Source: Sphingomonadales bacterium
GTDB taxonomy: Bacteria > Pseudomonadota > Alphaproteobacteria > Sphingomonadales > Sphingomonadaceae
Length of the DNA: 64,000 nucleotides
Reading direction: 5' to 3'
Assembly: GCA_027488785.1 (NCBI GenBank)
Contig: JAIYAY010000014.1
Location: 86,617-150,616 of the forward strand
The notes beneath the pieces are model-generated. The model ran no database searches. It saw only the letters and a program-made list of their open reading frames with translations, and had not been told where the DNA came from. The position numbers were made by a program, and so were the translations under genes. Positions 54,975 to 63,931 of this stretch are shown in pieces (positions within the stretch are counted from its first letter, which is position 1; each line of letters opens with the position of its first letter).

Positions 54975-56021
54975 ATGGAGCAAAATATGCGTAATAAAGT
55001 CCCCGTTTCCCGCGAAAACCGTCCACCCTTGCCCGATTTTGTGCCTGTGCCCTTGCGATATCGGCACGATGGCTGGACACCCGCGCGCCAGCGCGGCTTT
55101 ATTGAGGCATTGGCCGACACGGGCTGCGTCTCGCGCGCCACGGCCATCGTCAACATGTCGTTGGAAGGTGTTTACGCGCTGCGCCGTCAAAAAGGCGCGG
55201 AGGAGTTTCGCGCCGCATGGAATGCCGCGCTCGATTTCGGGGTGCAAAAGCTGAAGGACATAGCCTTTGAACGCGCGATTGAGGGCGAAATGATCCCCGT
55301 TTTCACAAATGGCAAGCTGATGGGCTATCGCCGCAAACGCAACGACCGGCTGCTCATGTTCTGCCTGCGCCATTATGGGCAGGATGCGAATGGCAAGCGC
55401 ACCACGATCAACTATTTCAGCAGCCGTGCGCAAGCCGGGTCGGCCGGTGGGGACGGATCCGGCAGCATATCAGCGGCAGAGGCAAGCACCACCACCGTGC
55501 GGACCGTGATCAGCGGCAATGGCATCAGCGGTGCGGGCAAAGCCGCCGACAGCCATGCAGCCGCGCAGGCGCTCCAAAATTTCGAAGGCGTCGAACTGGA
55601 TGCAGAGGCACAGGCGGCTATTATACAAGCGCTGGAGGCATGCGCCGCGCGTTACCGCGCTGACCAAGAGCTGATCGATGCCGACGACGAGGATGCCGTG
55701 GCTATTTTGGTTGATAATCCGTCAGAAGATTATGTCCCGGCCTTTAAGGATGGCAACCCCTATCATGGCGAACTTTACCCGCCGACGATAATGACTGAGT
55801 TCGTGCCGTTTCAGGAAGGCGAGGCGCATTGGACCCACACCGGCGCAGAGCTGCATTATTGGGCGCAGCCGGAGGAGGTGCAGCAAGCGTGGCGGGAACG
55901 CGCAGAGCGGGAGGCGGCGGCGCTTGCGGCAGCAGAGGCAGAAGCAGTGCAAGCGCTAGAGGCACCGGATAAGCCATCGAGCGCGGCGCGCAAGCACAAG
56001 CGGGCTGCACTCAAGTCATAG
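54975..56021 (+). CDS. HTH-containing hypothetical protein
   Basis: 348 residues. Residues 35-90 (WTPARQRGFIEALADTGCVS, then RATAIVNMSLEGVYALRRQK) form a helix-turn-helix-like segment resembling small terminase or DNA-packaging proteins, though no other phage gene is near. The middle is Gly/Ser/Ala-rich and low complexity; the C-terminal 60 residues are an Ala/Glu coiled coil ending in a basic KHKRAALK tail. Similar proteins appear widely in sphingomonad genomes as hypotheticals. The last six bases overlap the convergent DUF1294 gene. DNA binding is inferred. Confidence 0.75.
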   Translation: MEQNMRNKVPVSRENRPPLPDFVPVPLRYRHDGWTPARQRGFIEALADTGCVSRATAIVNMSLEGVYALRRQKGAEEFRAAWNAALDFGVQKLKDIAFERAIEGEMIPVFTNGKLMGYRRKRNDRLLMFCLRHYGQDANGKRTTINYFSSRAQAGSAGGDGSGSISAAEASTTTVRTVISGNGISGAGKAADSHAAAQALQNFEGVELDAEAQAAIIQALEACAARYRADQELIDADDEDAVAILVDNPSEDYVPAFKDGNPYHGELYPPTIMTEFVPFQEGEAHWTHTGAELHYWAQPEEVQQAWRERAEREAAALAAAEAEAVQALEAPDKPSSAARKHKRAALKS

Positions 56022-56321
56022 CGCCCTTGCCAGCATCCAGCCCCCCGCCAGCGCGACGGCACAGACCTGCAATATCGCGATTTGGTGGAGGTGGCTGGAA
56101 AAAGGCTGCTTGCGCGTCTTGTGACGGAACAATGCGCGACCAGCATAGGCGCCGATGATGCCGCCCAATAATGCCCAAGTCATCAACGCCCCTTCCGACA
56201 CGCGGCCTGACCCCGCACGCGCGCGGAGCTTATCGAGGCCGAACAAAAGGAACGTCCACAGGTTGACCAGCGCAATCAGGCCAAGCGCGTTGGTAAGGGT
56301 GAGGAGGGTGTTGAGGGGCAT
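56016..56321 (-). CDS. DUF1294 membrane protein
   Basis: 101 residues with three hydrophobic segments. Family marks: LFGLDKLRARAGSGRVSE, LLGGIIGAYAGRALFRHKTR and a KQPF motif. DUF1294 proteins are small inner-membrane proteins of unknown role, sometimes fused to a cold-shock domain, which is absent here. Confidence 0.9.
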   Translation of the reverse strand: MPLNTLLTLTNALGLIALVNLWTFLLFGLDKLRARAGSGRVSEGALMTWALLGGIIGAYAGRALFRHKTRKQPFSSHLHQIAILQVCAVALAGGWMLARAL

Positions 56322-56352
56322 GCGTGAGTGAAACTACGCCTAACTGACAATC

Positions 56353-57405
56353 CTACTGTACTATAACTTCGCCAAATTCCTGCCAAAATTCCTCACAATT
56401 TCCTTCTTTCTCGAAACAAAACAATCCACTCGGTGCTTTTAAGTTAAATTTCTGAGCAATTTGTGATTTGTATAGCTCCCATTTCGCTCGAGATATTCCT
56501 GAGGTGGTAACAAAGCACCTCACCGTTGCGGGAGCTTTTTCCCTTGGTATCGATAAGAGAGATAGGTTCTGACTGTGAAAACCAAATCCCATAAAAACGA
56601 CCTTCTGGGCAGCCGCCAAATCATCTTGCACACTTAAAATTTCAGAACCGGATGCGATAGATTCTGAATATGTTCGTATTGCTTGGGCCATTTGCAGTAG
56701 CCGACGTGCGTCAATTTCCCCTCCAAATGCTATGTGCGAGTTGGAGTTCTCATGCGGTAGATCGGCTAATTTCCCATATGGATGGAATATTCTGAGCCGT
56801 GAGACGATGCTAGCCGCTTTTTCAGGAGCCATATCGTACATCTGCTGAAACCAAATATATGTAAAATGCTCTACACATCTATCGTAGTTAAAATTAACAA
56901 TTGAGAGGTTTTCAAAGCAAGTTTCGAGTTCGTTTAAAGTTTTTCCGCGAGTAATATCGTTCAGAAAACGTGCTATCCAGCTATTCGATGATTTGCGAAG
57001 AGGATTATCTAATCGGCGCATCGGATCAACGAAAATGGAAGATTTTCGTTCAGCTTCTAATATGGCTTTGGCTATGGCTAACTTAGCGCAATCAGCTTTT
57101 AGGGTGTCGTCTTTGTGCCGCTCAATGTATTCATCAATTGAATCTGACAGCAGCATGGCATTGGAGATTTGAACAGCAGCAGCCCGATGAGGGTTTATGC
57201 TCTCAGATAGGCAGTCTGGTTGCCTGATGCGTAAACGCAAAGCTTCAACAATTTCCCTACTGCCTGACTGCAAGCGGTTGCTGAAACTGTCGAACATTAT
57301 ATTAAGATCGCGCTCTATTGTGCCCCTAAGATCTTGGCCTAGGGGCAATCCAAAACCTTTACTTGTACCTGCTCCTAAAACTAGGACTGTCTTTTGGTCC
57401 CTCAA
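56353..57405 (-). CDS. SIR2-like domain protein, probable anti-phage defence NADase
   Basis: 350 residues from a TTG with AGGGG seven bases upstream. The N-terminal nucleotide motif VLVLGAGTSKGFGLPLGQDL (GAG(T/A)S) and the later LSIVNFNYDRCVEHF (the catalytic N-Y-D type segment of SIR2-like defence proteins), then VVFMGFGFHSQN, match the SIR2_2-like superfamily. In defence systems these domains degrade NAD+ on phage infection and kill the cell. The gene is visibly more AT-rich than its neighbours. A 34-codon ORF ends 9 bases upstream. Substrate and trigger are unknown. Confidence 0.8.
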   Translation of the reverse strand: MRDQKTVLVLGAGTSKGFGLPLGQDLRGTIERDLNIMFDSFSNRLQSGSREIVEALRLRIRQPDCLSESINPHRAAAVQISNAMLLSDSIDEYIERHKDDTLKADCAKLAIAKAILEAERKSSIFVDPMRRLDNPLRKSSNSWIARFLNDITRGKTLNELETCFENLSIVNFNYDRCVEHFTYIWFQQMYDMAPEKAASIVSRLRIFHPYGKLADLPHENSNSHIAFGGEIDARRLLQMAQAIRTYSESIASGSEILSVQDDLAAAQKVVFMGFGFHSQNLSLLSIPREKAPATVRCFVTTSGISRAKWELYKSQIAQKFNLKAPSGLFCFEKEGNCEEFWQEFGEVIVQ

Positions 57406-57414
57406 ATTTAACCC

Positions 57415-57519
57415 CTACTCCTTAGCCATCCAAGATTGCTCGAATATATCCTCGCCGTCATTTGCGACCGCCGTCTCAATGCCGATGATCCTCTTTGCCT
57501 GCTGTTGAAGCTGATCCAT
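57415..57519 (-). CDS. 34-residue ORF immediately upstream of the SIR2-like gene
   Basis: ATG at 57519 with a GGGGGG run six bases upstream. The peptide begins MDQLQQQAKRIIGIETAVAN and is acidic at its end, without a membrane segment. Its stop lies nine bases before the SIR2-like start, so the two are probably co-translated. It could be a regulator, antitoxin-like partner or leader. I do not recognise a family; coding status is inferred from the ribosome site and spacing. Confidence 0.5.
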   Translation of the reverse strand: MDQLQQQAKRIIGIETAVANDGEDIFEQSWMAKE

Positions 57520-57709
57520 ATTTGGCCCCCCAATGGCTGCGCGCGATCGTTACATTTCAACATATTGTCAAAAAATGTGAAGTCAAATCCGATTTGGCAG
57601 TTGTCCACAACTTGCCAGTGACTTGACCGCAACTTGCCTCACCTCGCTGCCGCCAACCCACATGCTTAGGAACGGCAGTTTAGCCTCCGCCCCCGCACAG
57701 AATGCGCAC

Positions 57710-57745
57710 AAAAAACTGCCGCGCCTCTTTGCAGAAGCGCGGCAG
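57710..57745 (-). terminator. Rho-independent terminator of nrdB
   Basis: CTGCCGCGC (57716-57724) pairs with GCGCGGCAG (57737-57745) around 12 bases; on the minus strand a T-run follows. It lies 48 bases after the nrdB stop. Confidence 0.88.
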
Positions 57746-57792
57746 CGGGAATGTCTGCTATAAGAGCGTTTAAATCAGATCATGGAGGCGGC

Positions 57793-58845
57793 TTACTCGG
57801 CCGCAACGCCTGCCTGTTCAAACATGTCTATGCCGTCATTTTCGGCGACGATGACTTCGGTCACGTCTTTCTTTTTACGACGGTCGAACGAATCCCATAC
57901 TTGGCCCCAATCGCCGCGTGTGGACGCTTTGCTGTACTCGGTCGCGCGGGTTTCGAAGAAGTTGGCGTGCTCGACACCGTTCAACAATGGCGCAAGCCAT
58001 GGCAGCGGGTGGTCTTCGACCATGTAGATCGCGGGCAGGCCCAATTGGCCCAAGCGCCAATCGGCGATGTAGCGGATGTAGCGTTTGATTTCCTTGGCGG
58101 TCATGCCGGGGACGGGGCCCATTTCGAATGCGAGGTCGATGAAATTATCTTCCAGACGGACGACCTTCTGACAGCAATCGATAATGTCTTCCTTCACCGA
58201 TTTGGTGAGGCAGCCACGCTCCGCGCAGAAGGCGTGGAACAGCTTGGTGATGCCTTCGCAATGCAAGCTTTCGTCACGGACCGACCAGGATACGATCTGC
58301 CCCATGCCCTTCATCTTGTTGAAGCGCGGGAAGTTCATCAGCATCGCGAAGGAGGCGAATAATTGCAGACCTTCGGTAAAGCCGCCGAACATCGCGAGCG
58401 TGCGGGCAATATCTTCGTCGCTGTTGACGCCGAATTGGTGGATATAATCGACCTTCGCCGCCATTTCTTCATATTCGAGGAACGCCGAATATTCGCTCTC
58501 GGGCATGCCGATGGTGTCGAGCAAATGGCTGTAGGCCGCGACATGGACGGTTTCCATGTTGGAAAAGGCGGTGAGCATCATTTTGACTTCGGTCGGCTTG
58601 AACACGCGGCCATAATGTTCGTGGTAGCAATTCTGCACCTCGATATCGGCTTGGGTGAAGAAACGGAAAATTTGCGTCAGCAAATTGCGCTCATGGTCCG
58701 AAAGCTTCTGCGCCCAATCGCGGCAATCCTCGCCCAAGGGCACTTCTTCGGGCAGCCAATGGATCTGCTGCTGGCGTTTCCAGAAGTCATAGGCCCAAGG
58801 ATATTCAAAGGGCTTGTAGCTGTTACGCGCTTCTAACAATGACAT
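57793..58845 (-). CDS. nrdB: Ribonucleotide reductase class I beta subunit
   Basis: 350 residues. It carries the di-iron/tyrosyl radical cofactor for NrdA. Ligand segments: FFTQADIEVQNCYHEHYG (Glu and Glu-His), YEEMAAKVD, and later SWSVRDESLHCEGI with the second ExxH. The length is typical of class Ia. It has no N-terminal ATP-cone. It is 51 bases downstream of nrdA on the same strand and ends in a strong terminator. Confidence 0.95.
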   Translation of the reverse strand: MSLLEARNSYKPFEYPWAYDFWKRQQQIHWLPEEVPLGEDCRDWAQKLSDHERNLLTQIFRFFTQADIEVQNCYHEHYGRVFKPTEVKMMLTAFSNMETVHVAAYSHLLDTIGMPESEYSAFLEYEEMAAKVDYIHQFGVNSDEDIARTLAMFGGFTEGLQLFASFAMLMNFPRFNKMKGMGQIVSWSVRDESLHCEGITKLFHAFCAERGCLTKSVKEDIIDCCQKVVRLEDNFIDLAFEMGPVPGMTAKEIKRYIRYIADWRLGQLGLPAIYMVEDHPLPWLAPLLNGVEHANFFETRATEYSKASTRGDWGQVWDSFDRRKKKDVTEVIVAENDGIDMFEQAGVAAE

Positions 58846-58896
58846 GACTGTTTCCTTGGACCTTAATTTAATATTCTATCGAGATGCTAGCGCGCC

Positions 58897-60849
58897 TTAT
58901 TGGCAGGCCAAGCATTCTTCATAATCGGTTTGCGTCGCAAGCTCGATAACGGGGGCTTCAGCGGTATTGTCCGCCTCCACTCCGCCCGCAAAACCAGCGC
59001 GCTGGATCGACTTCGAACGCAGATAATATAGCGACTTCACGCCCAATTCCCATGCGCGGAAGTGGAGCATGAGAAGGTCCCATTTTTCGACGTCAGCAGG
59101 GATATAGAGGTTCAGCGACGTTGCCTGATCGATATACGGCGTGCGGTCCGCGGCCAGTTCAATCAACCAACGCTGGTCGATTTCGAAGCTGGTCTTGAAC
59201 GTGTCCTTTTCCTCTGCGCTCAGGAAATCGAGATGCTGGACCGAACCGCCCTTTTCCAAAATGCTGTTCCAAACATTGGTCGAATCCTTCGACTTTTCCT
59301 GCAACAATTTCTCGAGATAGGGGTTCTTAACGATGAAGCTGCCCGACAAGGTTTTGTGCGTGTAGATATTGGCCGGAATTGGCTCAATACACGCGCTGGT
59401 GCCGCCGCAGATGATCGAAATCGACGCGGTCGGCGCAATCGCCATCTTGCAGGAGAAGCGCTCCATCACGCCCATTTCTTCGGCGTCGGGGCAGGCCCCC
59501 CGTTCATTGGCGAGCATCATCGATGCCTCATCCACTTGGGCACGGATATGTTTAAAGAACTTCATGTTCCACGATTTGGCAAGCGCGCTTTCAAAGCCGA
59601 CGCCGCGGGACTGCAGGAAGCTGTGATAACCCATAACGCCAAGGCCGATCGACCGTTCACGGCTCGCCGAATATTTCGCACGCGACATTTCGGGTGGCGC
59701 ACGATCAATGAAGTCCTGCAGCACATTGTCGAGCATGCGCATCACGTCTTCGATGAAGACCTTGTCGCCGTTCCATTCGTCCCATTTTTCCAGGTTCAAC
59801 GACGACAGGCAGCAAACGGCCGTCCGGTCATTGCCCAAATGGTCGCGGCCCGTTGGCAAAGTGATTTCCGAACACAGATTCGATGTCGAAACCTTCAGGC
59901 CCAGATCGCGGTGATGCTTTGGCATCGCGTTGTTCACGGTGTCGCTGAAGATGATATAAGGCTCACCTGTTGCAAGGCGGGTTTCCACCAGCTTTTGGAA
60001 CAAGGAGCGTGCATCAACCGTGCTGCGGACTTCACCTGTCTTGGGGCTGCGCAGGTTGAATTCTTCGCCAGCGCGGACGGCTTCCATAAATTCGTCGGAG
60101 AGCAATACACCATGGTGCAGGTTCAGAGCCTTGCGGTTGAAGTCGCCCGATGGTTTGCGGATTTCGAGGAATTCTTCGATTTCGGGGTGGCTGACGTCCA
60201 GATAGCATGCCGCCGATCCGCGACGCAGCGAGCCTTGCGAAATCGCAAGCGTCAGGCTGTCCATGACGCGGACAAATGGAATGATGCCGCTGGTCTTGCC
60301 GTTGAGGCCAACAGGCTCGCCGATGCCACGTACCGAACCCCAATAAGTACCAATGCCGCCGCCACGCGATGCCAGCCAGACATTTTCGTTCCAAGTGTTG
60401 ACGATGCCTTCCAAGCTGTCATCGACGCTATTCAAATAGCAGCTAATGGGCAGACCGCGACCCGTGCCGCCATTGGACAAGACGGGAGTTGCCGGCATGA
60501 ACCACAGACGCGAGATATAGTCATAAAGACGCTGGGCATGCGCCTCATCATCGGCATAAGCTGACGCAACGCGCGCAAAAAGGTCCTGAAAGCTTTCATC
60601 CGGCAGCAGGTAACGGTCCTGCAACGTGTCCTTGCCGAATTCGGTCAACAAGGCATCGCGTGCGGAGACGGTGACGACATTGAAACGGCGCTCGTCGACA
60701 GACTTGCTTGACGCAGGTGTTTTGGCGTCAAGGATCTCCGCTTTTGCCGCTTCCGCTACTTTTTCAAGCATATCTGTCATCATTCCTGCGGTCATGTCGT
60801 CCGCCCCTTGGCCTGTATCCCTGAAATCCATTTTAACCTGTAGCTCCAT
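58897..60849 (-). CDS. nrdA: Ribonucleotide reductase class I alpha subunit
   Basis: 650 residues. It reduces ribonucleoside diphosphates to deoxy forms. Catalytic marks: RGSAACYLDVSHPE (first active Cys), STSNLCSEITLPTG (radical Cys region), SISIICGGTSACIEPIPANIY, and the C-terminal pair CLAC, which shuttles electrons. It lacks the roughly 90-residue N-terminal ATP-cone of E. coli NrdA (761 residues), so the overall activity switch by ATP/dATP is probably absent. A LexA-type box lies about 80 bases upstream. An in-frame ATG six codons in (MDFRD) is an alternative start. Confidence 0.95.
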   Translation of the reverse strand: MELQVKMDFRDTGQGADDMTAGMMTDMLEKVAEAAKAEILDAKTPASSKSVDERRFNVVTVSARDALLTEFGKDTLQDRYLLPDESFQDLFARVASAYADDEAHAQRLYDYISRLWFMPATPVLSNGGTGRGLPISCYLNSVDDSLEGIVNTWNENVWLASRGGGIGTYWGSVRGIGEPVGLNGKTSGIIPFVRVMDSLTLAISQGSLRRGSAACYLDVSHPEIEEFLEIRKPSGDFNRKALNLHHGVLLSDEFMEAVRAGEEFNLRSPKTGEVRSTVDARSLFQKLVETRLATGEPYIIFSDTVNNAMPKHHRDLGLKVSTSNLCSEITLPTGRDHLGNDRTAVCCLSSLNLEKWDEWNGDKVFIEDVMRMLDNVLQDFIDRAPPEMSRAKYSASRERSIGLGVMGYHSFLQSRGVGFESALAKSWNMKFFKHIRAQVDEASMMLANERGACPDAEEMGVMERFSCKMAIAPTASISIICGGTSACIEPIPANIYTHKTLSGSFIVKNPYLEKLLQEKSKDSTNVWNSILEKGGSVQHLDFLSAEEKDTFKTSFEIDQRWLIELAADRTPYIDQATSLNLYIPADVEKWDLLMLHFRAWELGVKSLYYLRSKSIQRAGFAGGVEADNTAEAPVIELATQTDYEECLACQ

Positions 60850-61461
60850 TCATTGCGGCGCCCTGAAACTGGTTGTCGGCTTTCCGACATCCAGCGACCA
60901 GCTGTATTTTTGGCGGGAACAGAATGTTCCCATATTGTTCGACTCAGGGCGCGAAACTCCCTGGTAGCATTTTTTGACCTTGTCAGGGGGAGTATTTTGA
61001 CTTGTCCCCAGCTTATCGACGGGAAACATGCTCCTGCCGACATATTTGTCTACTGAAGCTTAAAGCACAATTTGTGGTAACGCCCCCTGTGGCCAACCGC
61101 TACCTATAGTGCCGTATTCATTTTCAGACGCAAGAGGGTAAATACAAAATCCTGCCCTCCATTCGTCGCTAATGTGATTCCATTCGTCGCACCTAGGTAG
61201 CTGGTCAGCACGAGCGACGCGCGGACCTGCTAAGTGAAATTCAGCGCGCAAGGTGTAAAATGGCGCAAGGCAAATTTTTTTTGCCAAACTGAATCTATCG
61301 GTTGAGGGAGGCGTATTCGGTGTACTTGACGTGCTTACAATATAGGATTTGCCGCCTCCGATTATGTGCCCAAAATGCTTTTATGGCCCGCACCAAATGA
61401 CGCTTGAATAGGCTGTCCAGAGCGTTATGGGGCATGGCATACTTAAAGCGTAGGGGCCGAC
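60850..61461. other. Divergent intergenic region between nrdA and fumA
   Basis: 612 bases with no convincing gene. It holds the nrdA promoter with the LexA-type box, two similar TTTTGAC(C)TTGTC stretches at about 60969 and 60992, and an AT-richer half towards fumA without a recognisable site. Confidence 0.6.
60926..60940. promoter_or_regulatory. LexA (SOS) box upstream of nrdA
   Basis: GTTCCCATATTGTTC is an exact GTTC-N7-GTTC direct repeat, the LexA operator known from Alphaproteobacteria. It is 77-91 bases before the nrdA start, in promoter distance. A GGGAACA/TGTTCCC inverted repeat (60915-60931) overlaps it. Confidence 0.72.
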
Positions 61462-62985
61462 ATGACTGTAATCATCCGCAATGCCGACTTGATAGAGAGC
61501 GTGGCCGACGCACTGCAATATATCAGCTACTTTCATCCGATGGATTATATCCGTGCCTTGGGTGATGCTTATGCGGCGGAACGATCGCCTGCCGCCAAGG
61601 ACGCCATCGCGCAGATCCTGACCAACAGTCGTATGTGCGCCGAGGGGCATCGGCCGATTTGCCAAGATACTGGTATCGTTAACGTCTTCGTCAAATGGGG
61701 GATGGATTGTCGTTTGGAGGACACCTCTGCATCCTTACAAGACGTCATCGATGAAGGTGTCCGCCGCGCCTATCTACACCCTGAAAACAAGCTGCGTGCT
61801 TCGGTGCTTGCAGACCCAGCCTTCACGCGGCGCAATACCAAGGACAATACGCCGTGCGTCCTGCATGTCGACCTTGTTCCCGGTTCCAAAGTGTCCGTCG
61901 ACGTCGCCGCCAAGGGTGGTGGCAGCGAGAATAAGTCGAAGTTCAAGATGATGAACCCGTCAGACAATATCGTCGATTGGGTCCTGGAGATGCTGCCGCA
62001 AATGGGTGCTGGCTGGTGCCCGCCCGGCATGTTGGGCATCGGCATTGGCGGCACTGCGGAGCATTGCGTTTTGCTGGCCAAACAAGCGCTTATGGAGCCC
62101 ATAGACATGGGGCCATTGAAGGCGCGCGGGCCTCAGAACGACATTGAAGCCATGCGCATTGAGATTTTTGACAAGGTCAATGCACTTGGCATTGGCGCGC
62201 AAGGGCTTGGCGGACTTTCCACTATCCTAGATGTGAAGATCATGGATGCGCCATGCCATGCGGCAGGAAAGCCCGTTGCCATGATCCCAAATTGCGCCGC
62301 CACGCGCCATGCGCATTTCACGCTGGATGGCGCTGGCCCAGCCTATCTTGAGGCGCCAAAGTTGGACGAATGGCCCAAGGTGGATTGGAAGCCCGACGCA
62401 GCGGCAATCCGCGTCGATCTTGATATGTTGACGCCTGAGATTGTGGCAGGTTGGAAGCAGGGCGACCGCTTGCTTCTTAACGGTAAGATGCTGACTGGTC
62501 GCGACGCCGCGCATAAACGCATTGCCGATATGCTGGCCAAAGGCGAAGAACTGCCCGTCAGCTTCAAGGGCCGCATGATCTATTATGTTGGCCCGGTCGA
62601 TCCTGTTGGCGAGGAGATTGTTGGGCCAGCAGGGCCCACCACCGCCACCCGCATGGACAAGTTCATGGACATGATGCTGGAGCAAGGCCTACTCGCTTGC
62701 GTCGGCAAGGCCGAACGCGGCCCAGCGGCAACGCAAGCTATCGCCAAGCACAAGAGCGCCTATCTTATGGCCGTTGGCGGCGCTGCCTATCTTGTCGCCC
62801 GCGCGATCAAGGGCAGTACAGTCGTCGGCTTTGCAGATTTAGGCATGGAAGCCATTTACGAATTTGAAGTGCAGGATTTCCCCGTCACCGTCGCCGTCGA
62901 TAGCGATGGCAACAATGTCCACCAATTAGCGCCCGCTTATTGGCAAAAGCGCATTAAGGATGAAGGTTTGTTGCAAGGGATCTAG
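61462..62985 (+). CDS. fumA: Fumarate hydratase class I
   Basis: 507 residues, the oxygen-sensitive 4Fe-4S fumarase that interconverts fumarate and malate in the TCA cycle. Cluster cysteine candidates are in GHRPICQDTG, MIPNCAATRH and the GWCPPGMLGIGIGGTAEHC region. The C-terminal domain has GKMLTGRDAAHKRI, GRMIYYVGPVDP and GPTTATRMD, typical of the beta domain. Alpha and beta domains are in one chain, as in E. coli FumA. It is monocistronic. Confidence 0.96.
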   Translation: MTVIIRNADLIESVADALQYISYFHPMDYIRALGDAYAAERSPAAKDAIAQILTNSRMCAEGHRPICQDTGIVNVFVKWGMDCRLEDTSASLQDVIDEGVRRAYLHPENKLRASVLADPAFTRRNTKDNTPCVLHVDLVPGSKVSVDVAAKGGGSENKSKFKMMNPSDNIVDWVLEMLPQMGAGWCPPGMLGIGIGGTAEHCVLLAKQALMEPIDMGPLKARGPQNDIEAMRIEIFDKVNALGIGAQGLGGLSTILDVKIMDAPCHAAGKPVAMIPNCAATRHAHFTLDGAGPAYLEAPKLDEWPKVDWKPDAAAIRVDLDMLTPEIVAGWKQGDRLLLNGKMLTGRDAAHKRIADMLAKGEELPVSFKGRMIYYVGPVDPVGEEIVGPAGPTTATRMDKFMDMMLEQGLLACVGKAERGPAATQAIAKHKSAYLMAVGGAAYLVARAIKGSTVVGFADLGMEAIYEFEVQDFPVTVAVDSDGNNVHQLAPAYWQKRIKDEGLLQGI

Positions 62986-62996
62986 ACCCCTCGCAA

Positions 62997-63611
62997 TTAC
63001 TGACCGCGCATTTGAGCGTCGATTTGTGCCTGAATTTCGGGTGGTAGGCCCTGTGACGTCCCGCCAGCGTCGCCTTGTTGTTGCTGCTGCATTTCTTGCA
63101 TCTGCCTTTGCATGGCTTCGATTTCGGCGCGCGACTTGAACTCAAGCAACTCGACATCGAATGTCAGTTCGCTTCCGCCAGGAATGGCGACTTCTCCCGT
63201 TTGCGGGTTGCGCTGATCCTCTGGGCCATAGCCAAGATCAGCGGGGATCCAAAGGCGATATTTGCCGCCACGTTGCATGATCTTCAGGCCTTCGGAAAAG
63301 CCTGGAACGACGCCAGTGACAGGAAAGCCAGCTTGTGGGTTTTGGTCAAAAACGGTGCCGTCCTTCAACATACCCTTATAGCTTACAAGGACCACATCAT
63401 TGTCAGTGGGGTTGGGACCTTCGCCAGCTTCGATGATCTTGTAGCGCAGGCCGGATGACGTCGTCACAACATCACCAAATTCTTGCCGCACATCGCTGGT
63501 GCCCCAATAAGCAAGACCGCCACCCATAGCGAGAACCAACGCAATCGCAGCCCAATATTTGGTGAGCGAACCTTTTTTAAGTGGCTGAATGGGAACGGCA
63601 GTGGCGGACAT
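62997..63611 (-). CDS. FKBP-type peptidyl-prolyl cis-trans isomerase, membrane-anchored
   Basis: 204 residues. A short cytoplasmic start is followed by one TM helix (YWAAIALVLAMGGGLAYWG), then an FKBP domain in the periplasm: VVLVSYKGMLKDGTVFDQ, VVPGFSEGLKIMQRGGKYRLWIP, LGYG, and IPGGSELTFDVELLEF. These residues line the isomerase pocket. A Gln-rich C-terminal tail (QRQMQEMQQQQQ) follows, then a PPEIQAQID end. It helps periplasmic folding. It is convergent with fumA, 11 bases apart. Confidence 0.93.
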   Translation of the reverse strand: MSATAVPIQPLKKGSLTKYWAAIALVLAMGGGLAYWGTSDVRQEFGDVVTTSSGLRYKIIEAGEGPNPTDNDVVLVSYKGMLKDGTVFDQNPQAGFPVTGVVPGFSEGLKIMQRGGKYRLWIPADLGYGPEDQRNPQTGEVAIPGGSELTFDVELLEFKSRAEIEAMQRQMQEMQQQQQGDAGGTSQGLPPEIQAQIDAQMRGQ

Positions 63612-63675
63612 AGAAAATTCCTATTGGCTGTGTGTTGCGCGCTGACTAGCAGAATGTAGCGCGGATTCTAGGCAC

Positions 63676-63702
63676 AAAAAAAGCGCCAATGAAAGGCGCT
63701 TT
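63676..63702 (-). terminator. Rho-independent terminator of rpsU
   Basis: AAAGCGCC (63680-63687) pairs with GGCGCTTT (63695-63702) around seven bases; on the minus strand it ends in a T-run, 22 bases after the rpsU stop. Confidence 0.9.
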
Positions 63703-63724
63703 CCTTGTTCCAGAGTGCAGTCGC

Positions 63725-63931
63725 TTATTTCGCGCCGTCACGTTCCTGTTGCTTACGCTCCATTTTGCGCGCGCGGCGGACAGCAGCAGCCTTTTCACGC
63801 GCGCGCTTTTCCGATGGCTTTTCAAAATGACGACGAAGCTTCATTTCGCGATATACACCCTCACGCTGCAGCTTCTTCTTCAGCGCGCGTAGGGCTTGAT
63901 CAACATTATTGTCGCGAACCATGATTTGCAT
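63725..63931 (-). CDS. rpsU: 30S ribosomal protein S21
   Basis: 68 residues from ATG 63931 ([20 protein letters not shown]), the normal start of the alphaproteobacterial protein; the frame is open ten codons further upstream, but those residues do not match. A basic helical protein of the small subunit platform. GGAG lies upstream. The 69 bases after its start up to the window end hold its promoter region only. Confidence 0.95.
   Translation of the reverse strand: MQIMVRDNNVDQALRALKKKLQREGVYREMKLRRHFEKPSEKRAREKAAAVRRARKMERKQQERDGAK

Noticed and set aside
54975..56021. Prophage terminase small subunit
   Set aside because: Only a weak HTH resemblance; no large terminase, portal or capsid genes are nearby.
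57408..57632. 74-codon minus-strand frame upstream of the SIR2-like gene
   Set aside because: The 34-codon frame in another phase has the better ribosome site and spacing; the longer one has no recognisable features.
59062..60564. 500-codon open frame opposite nrdA
   Set aside because: A shadow of nrdA caused by codon bias; composition and lack of motifs do not support a protein.
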